Shown one piece after another: positions 56,536 through 64,000 of a stretch of DNA of 64,000 nt (the stretch's first letter is position 1; the number at the start of each line of letters is the position of its first letter). Under the pieces are notes generated by a model, which saw only the letters and a program-made list of their open reading frames with translations, did not search any database and was not told the origin of the DNA. Made by a program: the position numbers and the translations under genes. The DNA lies in contig OW051470.1 in NCBI GenBank assembly GCA_932521025.1, positions 6,248,501 through 6,312,500 on the forward strand, written 5' to 3'. This stretch comes from Oscheius onirici (taxonomy: Eukaryota; Nematoda; Chromadorea; Rhabditida; Rhabditidae).

Positions 56536-57023
56536 ATGCCAAAAAACAACGAAAAGAAAAAGCTCCCACAAAAAAACATTGCCAAAGTGAAGGACTCTGG
56601 AGGAATGCAAGGATCGAGCAAAAACAGCCAAAAAACGTATATAAGCTATCTTCGTTTATAAACTTTTGCTTTCTTTAGATCTGTACGGAAACAGAAAGTC
56701 AGCAACTTCGAGAAGGCAAAGCAAGTGTACGAGCAGATACAGGCGGAGAAACGACAGAAACGTGAAGAAGTTGGTCAAACGTTTTTCATTTCAACCTATT
56801 CATTATCAGGCCCGCATTGAACGAGAGCAACGAACAGAGGCGATCCAGAAATACAACAAGACGAAAAATAAGATGAATCAGGTATAACGTCCTGCAACTT
56901 TTACAAGGATACAACTTTCAGGCGATCAGGAAAACGAATCGTAAAGGCCAGCCAAATCTCAGTGCTCAAATGGATGTACTATTGGGCAAAATTCAGAAGA
57001 AAATAGACCAAAATGAGCTCTGA
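56536..57023 (+). CDS. CCDC59/FYV7-like ribosome-biogenesis protein, 121 aa
   Basis: Exons 56536-56636, 56679-56769, 56810-56881 and 56922-57023 sum to 366 bp. The ATG lies just after ATTTTCAGCCAA. The protein is Lys/Arg/Gln-rich and mostly helical, and ends KGQPNLSAQMDVLLGKIQKK, close to the C-terminus of CCDC59/TAP26 and yeast Fyv7, small nucleolar proteins needed for 18S rRNA processing. The size is smaller than human CCDC59 (about 240 aa) and nearer to Fyv7. It is head-to-head with the propeller gene, sharing a 240-bp region between starts. Confidence 0.8.
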
Positions 57024-57372
57024 ACAATGTTAAATAATTGGGTTATTTGTTGATTTTATAAAGAGTGATAATATATCTTTGCTTAGTATTACCGTGGTTT
57101 GTCTCCATTATCATTTTTTTCCTTCATCCAATGTTTACATGACTAGATTCTCGTTTTACCCCCTACAAAACCTGAGGCACAAAAGATCGATTGCACGATC
57201 TAATCGCCTCTTTGTTGTTGGCATTCTCAGCCGACCGGCCCCGTAATTTATTCCTGTCGCAAGGGAGTCACATCTGAGTGTCAGATGGTCAGACCATTTG
57301 ACTCTTTACATTCTCCTGACCTCTTTATTAGTTCCCCTCTCTCCCATCCAGTCTTATCAACTGTTTGCAGTG

Positions 57373-60300
57373 ATGGCCGACGACGGCGAGAGACCTCCCG
57401 CTGAGAATCCCCGATTCGTGCAGTTTCTAAAACGAGGAGAAGGATCCAAAAAGTTTAATGTGAGTCTTTTCAACTTTTTTTGTTAGTTAGGATTTAGAAA
57501 ATCAGTTACATGAGGCCAAAGTCTTATACAGGATCACAGATCCGTCCATCAGCAACAAGTGCGAGTAGTGGCTTTCCATCCACTTCTACCTATGTTGGTT
57601 AGTTTTATTTAAAATATGACTAAAATACTTAATTCAGATGTAGACATTTTACCGACTCCGGAGATTCCTCAATTGCAATTCTCACCACCAGTTGTACCGG
57701 ACAGTGGAAGAGGAAGTGCTGCTCCTCACGAACAAATCTACGCGGCAATTTGTCGCCTTGTTCTTTTCAAAGTTTAGTTTAGATGCCGTCTAATCGTAGT
57801 GTTGAAAGTGGCTATGGCGGATACAACGACTCGCTAGTACCATCTCCAGATCGAACAGGAGAGCAGCTACCGGAGGCCGACACGTTAGTCAACGATTACT
57901 CACGGGACATACAATCTTCACAAAGTTAGTTACTAATTTCTATGTTTTTGTATTTGCTCAGATGAACAAGAGCAGACGAACAGAACCACTGACGATGAAG
58001 TCTTCCTCCCAAATGATCGCAACAACAACGCGTATCGATCTCCTGCCTGTGAGCTTACTAAAGTATCACCTTCTTTATTTTCAATTTTAGTGGACAGTTT
58101 TGTTAGACATGAACGAGCAATTCAACGTCAGATGGAGGAAGAAACGGAAATGAGCACTCCGACGAGAGAATTGCGACATCATGCTGCGAGTAGAGAGCTC
58201 GAAGGCTATTGTGCGGTAATTTGACTTTTAAATTCCTTTCGTAACCAAAGTTTTAGTCGGAATCCTCTGTTGGGCATCAAGAATCAATCAACACCAACGA
58301 CGGACCACTGAGCAGCACGCCCATTCATGCTCCTCCATTCCATCATGATGCTCTGGTTTTGCCTCCTCAGCCTGCTCCAAGACACGTTCGAACGACGGAA
58401 ACCCCGAAAGAAACTCCTATTTTAGGCGAAATGACGTCCAGTGAGCCGGTAAGAGTTCAATTTTTTTTCTAACTGTCAGATTGTTTCCAGCACTCTGAAT
58501 TGAGTTCTCCGACTACTGTTGAACCTACTTTCATAGCTTCGAGTGACGAATCATCGATATCTTCCACAAGACGACTGATTGCCAAGAATGATCGCCCTCT
58601 CAATGAAGTCTTTCCGGAAAGAAATCGTGTCCCAGAACCGAAAACACCAGCTCCTCGTCCTTCTCAATCGACCCAGTATCAACCAAGACATGTCGAAGTG
58701 CAACCATCTCCACCAACGGAAGACCATCTGCGAAGAGCTGCACTGAACAACCAGAGGTCTAGAAGACAAGCAGCTGTTCCCTCGACAACTTCGTCGGAAG
58801 AAGCACATACTACTCCTCTCAGGTTTACTTTTTATTATTATTCAAACCGCTAGTTATTCAGAAAGCTACTTCCAAAAACTGTAGATCCTCTAGTGAAAGT
58901 TCTTCGTCGGCAGCTGAGAGATAATGTCGCTCATGTGGATCTCGGATGCTCCAATTTACGTGATGGATTCAAAAAACTGCAAAAAGTGCAGCAGATGTAT
59001 GTCGAGAAAGACGCTCAGTTGAACTACGCCCTGCAGCAAGTGGAAAGAGAACGAGAAGAAACCAACAACCATTTCCAACGAGAGCTTGAAAGTCTTCGAA
59101 AAGACCGACTCCATCTGGAAAGAAGGGAGAAGGAATTCGAAAAACTACAGGTTGAAAAAGTTTGTCCAGATTTGTCTTTTTGAAATAACGAATTCAGGAT
59201 AAAGAAAATAAGGAGCAAATGGTAACAACTGGAGCTCAAGTAGCCACACAACGACATATAGTCCGGTGTAAGGACAAGCAAATATCAGGTTTGTATTTTT
59301 TTTACTCAAATTTGTAAGTTTACGTTCAGAATTGAAAGCTGATCTAGAGGCGAAAGAGGACATGAAGATGCGTTTGGAGAAAACACTGGAGCTGCAAAAG
59401 GTTTGCGGTGTTTTTATACTTTCAAAACAATTCAGAACAATCACTTGCGGGAAATCAAGAAGTATCAGAACGAAATAGCCGATCTTCAAAAACGACTGTC
59501 TCTGGCGGAACAAACCGCTACGAAAAAAAGAGTCGGATTGCAGCCCAGAGTCGCAGCTAAACCAATACCTCAGGTATTGTTTTTCTTTAATCTAGCAAGT
59601 TTTTACTCGTGCAGAATTCGTCTGACCATTCTCTTCCTCTTCCCGAACCAGAAAGAGAGTCTGTCCTCGCTTCGCACCAAAGAGCCCAATTCTTCAATTA
59701 CGGCCAGACTCCTGACTTTGGCAGAAAACAGGTACAGTTTGCTCTGGACAAAAATGTCGTCTACAACCATTTTCCGCAGCCGGACATGTCAAATTTTCAC
59801 AAATTCGTAAGTATTTCCCATAGCTGTCTGGTAAAAAAAGTTTAGTCTCCGTTGCCACCGATGACTATCGGAACAGTGGGTACTTGTCATCCGTTCCGTG
59901 ACGAAGATAAGAACGAAATTACATACTTGTACGAATTGAGACATGCGGATGGACATGAGTGTGGAGCGAAAATCTTCAAGTATCCGACGAATGACGCCAA
60001 ATGGATTTATGGCCCGGTTGAAGTAGGCTCGCAATCTATTCTACTTTCAAATACGCTATTTCAGATTTACCTTTGTCACAAATTCCCTCTCGTAGTCAAT
60101 ATTCGTGCCATAGATGTCGAAATCAGAGTTTTCCCAAAAACGGTACCTTTCCCTCATAAATAACCGCAAAAGTTGATGTAGACCGAAATTCATCGTGAGA
60201 ATATGGAAGTCTCTTCGTTAGATCGGGACAGTGAAATGTTGACGGAAGTTATTCGACGAAGAGATCGTTCTGGATATTACGCTGCTCGATATTCGACCAG

Positions 60301-61317
60301 AACAAAGGCTTTGACGTCCATTTATGGCACATCGGACAGTCCTGTCGAAGAAGATCAAATCGTTAGTTTTTTCTTGTCATTTTATTAAAGGGACAGTCTC
60401 CACCCCCCGCCCGATGACGCTCAAGCCAAACCCTGTACCAGGAGTGGTATGCGGCGCCGCCGTCCGATCTGGCAAGTCAGACCGCATTGAACTCGGTTAG
60501 CACCGATTTTCAGGGGGTCTTTGGTTCGAATCCTTTCGGCTGAAAACCTTTTTTCTTTTTACATTTTGATAGAAAAACGTGTTTTTAGTTATTTGCACCC
60601 CTATTTTCTAATTTTCCAAAGCAATTCCGCCATTTTTGCTCTTGCGCATACACCCCGCACTTCCATCGTCATTTGCATCCTGAAGAAAAGGTTTTCGAGA
60701 TTTGTGATGTTCTGCAAAGTTGAAGAGGAGATCGAGGGCTACATTTTTATAGCACATTGTAAACCTGGCAAAGCTCGTTGTCAGATTGAAAAATGGCTGT
60801 GAATATTGAGTACGCAGCTACTAGACGAAGAATAATTTGTAATGTTCAGACGGCGGCGCCGCATACCACTCCTGGTACAGCGTTTGGCTTGAGCGTCATC
60901 GGGCGGGGGGTGGGGACTGTCCCTTTAAAGACGATTTCAGGCCCTCAGGAGAGGAGTCCCGTCAGATAAGAGAGAGTATATTCATCTGGGATCAGGACGA
61001 CAAGGCTACGAAGTTCATTGGATAAACGAAAAAATTCCGTCTGCACAAGTGAAACAGTATCGAGTGGTTTCCGTTGGAATCGGACTGACAAAGATTACGA
61101 TAGGTCTACAAACAGAAACTATCGATGTAGGTTCTTTTGATTGTCATAAACATCATTTTCTCAGATTACGGCCTGTCCCGAGAAGGATTGGATCATCATT
61201 CGACACGATGTAAATGGAATGAAGACGGCCTGCTGCGATCTCGGCAAGCCTAGTCGCGATCGTGAACGAGAAGGAGTCTTTACTGCTGCCGGAACCTATG
61301 GAACTCTGACTGCCTAG
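57373..61317 (+). CDS. Uncharacterised coiled-coil protein with C-terminal beta-rich region
   Basis: At least 15 exons, all in frame, starting three bases after TGTTTGCAG and ending TAG 61315-61317, with AATAAA at 61433-61438. The N-terminal third is Ser/Pro/Glu-rich and disordered (SATSASSGFPSTSTY, PQPAPRHVRTTETPK). The middle (about 58880-59520) is a long coiled coil (QQVEREREETNNHFQRELE, LEAKEDMKMRLEKTLELQ). The C-terminal about 250 residues alternate polar and hydrophobic residues, as in beta sandwiches (FPLVVNIRAIDVEIRVF, YRVVSVGIGLTKITIG). This layout recalls centriole or cytoskeletal scaffold proteins, but no domain is recognised. One intron uses a possible GC donor near 57764. The intron at 60361-60941 hosts a mobile element. 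Confidence 0.75.
60388..60928. mobile_element. Fold-back element with tRNA-like core inside an intron
   Basis: Ends AAAGGGACAGTC...GACTGTCCCTTT. The arms pair over about 80 bp, including CGCCCGATGACGCTCAAGCC and GGAGTGGTATGCGGCGCCGCCG. TTA/TAA adjoins both ends and may be a 3-bp target duplication. The interior (about 60456-60542) has a B-box-like GGTTCGAATCC and a tRNA-like hairpin. It is entirely within one intron of the coiled-coil gene, leaving splice sites intact. Confidence 0.75.
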
Positions 61318-61489
61318 AATGTTGCATTTTTCCCACATTATCTCATATATCCATTAACCTCAGTTTCCCTTACCTCAATTGCCTTTCAACTGGTAACATA
61401 TCCCATTTTGTATCTCGTGTATTCACTTATGCAATAAAAATTGCCTCCAATGTCTTCTGTAAAGAAATACATAGACTGACATTGATAGA

Positions 61490-61690
61490 CACTGGCTGAT
61501 CAGCTTGGCGCAGTGCCAAAACGCCCACACTTCCAAGCGAGAGACGCGAGTTCGACTCCGCCGCAGCAATGATGAGATTCGTGTGATGTCCGAGGTCGGA
61601 GGTTTGCGCGTGATCTGAATAAGATCGAACCCAACGTGGCACTCCGATTAGAAGAAGGATGTCTCGCACAGGGTCTGAGCTTTTTTGACA
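61490..61690 (+). repeat. tRNA-derived SINE candidate
   Basis: An A box (TTGGCGCAGTGCC) and B box (GAGTTCGACTCC) at tRNA spacing are followed by an unrelated body of about 110 bp and a T run (CTTTTTTG, about 61680-61686). That head-body-tail order is typical of SINEs. It lies between the coiled-coil gene and the LDLa gene. Confidence 0.5.
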
Positions 61691-61759
61691 AAAAGAGTTA
61701 TGAAAAGAGTCTTTGTTGTGGTTGAAACTGCTTCCGGTCGGGTCTCTTTTCTTCCCAAA

Positions 61760-62730
61760 ATGCTTCTCGTCTTTTTTCTCTCTTCAGTCGAGTCAATTCC
61801 TCCCGATCCGCTAGGTATCTTTTATCAAACACAAAAGACCCGTTGAGCCTATCCGAATCACATTTCTCTTCGCTGTCCATGGGCTCATTTCGACTGTGAC
61901 GCCAAATCTCCGTCACCTGTCTGTATTCCCTTCACTTCGGTTCGAAACTGTGTGCAAGATTGTCCCAACGGATCCGACGAGTGTTAGATTTTGATTATTT
62001 TCCATTAATTTCTTAGCTCAGGGTGTGGAGTGGGGCAGATCCACTGCGACGGGACTTCGAAGAACTTCAAATGTGGACAATGTGTTCTAATGAATGAACA
62101 GACTCTAAAGTGTTCTGACAGACGATGTTTGAACAACAGTTTCAGCAAGCAACACCAGTTCAGGGAGTAACATGTGCAGACATCCGCGAGCCATCAAGTG
62201 TGCCACCACGCCTAATTGTGTACTCCCTCAATGGCTTCAGGATGGAAAAGACGATTGTGGAGATACCAGTGACGAGGGTGAGTAAGAGTCTGAGATGAAC
62301 AACAAGAATCTTTCAGACCCCTGTGGAAGTGGAATAATATTCTGTCCTACAGTACCTGAACCTTTGACCAGTGAAGTTGTCACGCTTCTGGGTACTGTAA
62401 ACGAGACGGACACGGACAACTCGACTCTAACATCAAGTACTCTTACCATATTCTTCTTCTAGACTCATTTCAGCCCAACTGACCTTTCCGGAACAGTGTG
62501 ACACGGGTGAATACCGATGCGGAAGTGGAGAATGTATAGAGGGAAAGAAGGTCTTGGATGAGAAGAAAGACTGTTCCGATGGTTCCGATGAGGACTACTG
62601 TATTCGGTTCGGATCAGAGTGTAGAATGGACAGTCGACCATGTTGCTATCAACCAGACATTGCATCTTTTGGATGTGGCTGTCCGCGAGGAAACACCCGG
62701 ACCGAACAAGGCATCTGCATTCCCAAATAA
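61760..62730 (+). CDS. Secreted protein with LDL-receptor class A modules, 237 aa
   Basis: Exons 61760-61814, 61848-61982, 62022-62081, 62146-62277, 62317-62391 and 62474-62730 sum to 714 bp. The start [17 protein letters not shown] is a signal peptide. LDLa signatures are [36 protein letters not shown] and [28 protein letters not shown]; the Asp/Glu residues would bind calcium. A Cys-rich tail ends [15 protein letters not shown]. No membrane segment is seen, so it is probably extracellular. The third intron (62082-62145) could instead be partly coding ([16 protein letters not shown]), which would shift the frame. An upstream in-frame ATG at about 61700 would add 20 residues. Confidence 0.85.
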
Positions 62731-63194
62731 ATGTTCGGTTAATTGTCTCTGGAAGAAATAGCACACCTGAAGAGGTGCAGCACTTGTATATACAGTATCT
62801 TCAATCGTAGAGAACTTTTGAAAGATACAAAAGATGAGAAAGACAGAGTAAAGCCTAAAGGCCAAGGGCACACGGACATGACACCCATTATAATCGCGCC
62901 GGCAGCTGACCTCGGTTGCGTGTCTTCACTGAACCAAACTGACCAGTTGATAGTCCGTGTTTGTGTTCCCGATTAGCTATTTCCCCCCTTCTCGCGAGTG
63001 ACTCATCCTCAGCCGGTCAATACTCTCTCTTCTCGTTTCTCTTTCCCACCAATTACTGCTCTCCGTTGTTTCTATTATGAAGCAGCCGACTGCCAAGATG
63101 AGTCACGGACCGCCTTGTGCGTTGGATTAGTATTCTCTATCGATTTTCTCTCTTTTTTTTCCTCATTTTTTTTTAGTACAAAAAGGTTTTCAGA
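62731..63194. other. Intergenic spacer and leader of the PDZ gene
   Basis: No exon is supported. The segment ends in a pyrimidine-rich tract and GGTTTTCAG, one base before the ATG at 63195, a probable trans-splice acceptor. Confidence 0.5.
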
Positions 63195-63688
63195 ATGACT
63201 GCATATGGACACAAGGCTGGTGAGCAAATTGAATGTCTCAGTTTGGCTGTAGAACTGAGAAAGGAACAGGTAGCTTGTGATTTTTCCACAAATAAAGAAA
63301 CTTCAGGTTTACGACCATTATGGGAACGTGAACCACAGGGTTGGGTTCAAAATTGGAGGAGGAATAGACCAGGACCCGACCAGATCTCCATACAGTTATC
63401 CAGACACTGTGGGTTACAAGTTGGTCAATAGACAGCAGACTTTCAGGGAATCTACATCACGTACATTGAGCCCAACTCACCGGCCCAGAAGGCCGAACTC
63501 CGTCAACACGACAAAATCCTCAGAGTTCGTCCAAAGTCATTTCGAAAAGATGAATTTGTTTTCAGGTGAATGGCCATGACTTTACCATGTTGACACATGA
63601 TCATGCCGTCAAATACATCAAGAAGTATCCCGTTTTGGAGATTATTGTAGCAAGAACAGACATTCCTTCTCTGTCTGTAAACGACTAA
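63195..63688 (+). CDS. TAX1BP3/TIP-1-like single-PDZ protein, 125 aa
   Basis: Exons 63195-63269, 63307-63408, 63447-63524 and 63566-63688 sum to 378 bp. AATAAA is at 63731-63736. The protein is one PDZ domain with short flanks: the carboxylate-binding loop reads VGFKIGGGIDQDP, followed by GIYITYIEPNSPAQKAEL, DKILRVNGHDFTMLTHDHA and LEIIVARTD. The GGGIDQDP segment and total length match TAX1BP3, which competes with multi-PDZ scaffolds for C-terminal ligands such as beta-catenin. The protein is probably cytosolic. The call is firm. Confidence 0.93.
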
Positions 63689-63870
63689 AATTTCGTAACT
63701 ATCAATGTGGTCTGAACGGGTGGAATGCACAATAAACTGTAACGGCTGTGCTGTGTCGATGGTCTCTTGTGTCGATGGCCAGAATTACAGAGAGGAATTA
63801 CAGCGCGAAATTGAAAAAGGAAAACGGTTCAGAAAGACAGAGAGATACAGTATCAGATAGCCCAAATACA

Positions 63871-64000
63871 AGTTCGCGATATCTCTCTAATGCTAAAGCG
63901 CAATGGTGTCTGTCGTGGACTCTGTTTGGATGTTTGTTTGTCCGGGACTTCAAATGGTCGCGACAAGTCAGAAATTGTCAAGATAAGGTAGTTAGTTTTG
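63871..64000 (+). repeat. Dispersed repeat copy at the window end
   Basis: Repeats the 52736-52856 sequence: GCGCAATGGTGTCTGTCGTG, TTTGTCCGGGACTTCAAATG, GTCGCGACAAGTCAGAAATT. It runs off the window. The spacer 63689-63870 shows nothing besides the PDZ gene's 3' UTR. Confidence 0.75.

Noticed and set aside
62126..62145. A 19-bp intron in the LDLa gene.
   Set aside because: Too short for nematode splicing; a 64-bp intron (62082-62145) keeps frame equally well.
1..64000. CRISPR array, prokaryotic operons or bacterial contamination.
   Set aside because: No spaced direct repeats of that kind were seen. Intron-rich genes and animal protein families occur throughout.

Overview
The window looks like nuclear DNA from a nematode. 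Introns are mostly 35-50 bp with GT(A/T)AG donors and TTTCAG-type acceptors. Many coding starts sit a few bases after an unpaired TTTCAG, as expected for spliced-leader trans-splicing. The gene set includes families that are expanded in nematodes or typical of them: threonine-rich secreted C6-domain proteins, an F-box protein, a Fer-like kinase, a bestrophin and a GLD-1/ASD-2-type STAR protein. No function was computed by search. All names rest on protein motifs read from the sequence.

Layout. 0-12.6 kb: a gene-poor start, then four minus-strand genes: a 166-aa coiled-coil protein, an ABHD17-like depalmitoylase, a membrane-anchored coiled-coil protein of 516 aa, and an intron-containing histone H2A. 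A long palindrome lies just upstream of the H2A. 13.5-21 kb: a divergent cyclin-like gene, a glutaredoxin-fold protein without its active-site cysteines, a decayed Fer-like tyrosine kinase, a frameshifted bestrophin, an unknown gene and an F-box fragment. 21-23.6 kb: palindromic repeats. 23.9-36 kb: the STAR protein, a full-length Tonsoku-like (TONSL) repair protein, repeats that include a copied piece of TONSL, and an RNF216-like RBR ubiquitin ligase. 36-44.3 kb: repeats, then a long intron-rich gene related to protein-primed (Polinton-type) B-family DNA polymerases, then nested DNA transposons. 44.5-54.3 kb: a Vasa/PL10-like DEAD-box helicase, two C6 proteins and an F-box protein. 54.7-63.7 kb: a compact run of a beta-propeller-like protein, CCDC59/FYV7, a coiled-coil protein, an LDLa protein and a TAX1BP3-like PDZ protein.

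The genes do not form one pathway. Several are genome-maintenance or RNA genes (TONSL, H2A, STAR, DEAD-box, CCDC59). Most reading frames were checked exon by exon, and for many genes the summed exon length divides by three. The main candidate for an undescribed system is 38012-42714. It keeps the architecture of a protein-primed DNA polymerase in an open, multi-intron host-like gene, but the acidic residues of the polymerase and exonuclease sites appear to be replaced. This suggests domestication for a non-polymerase role.
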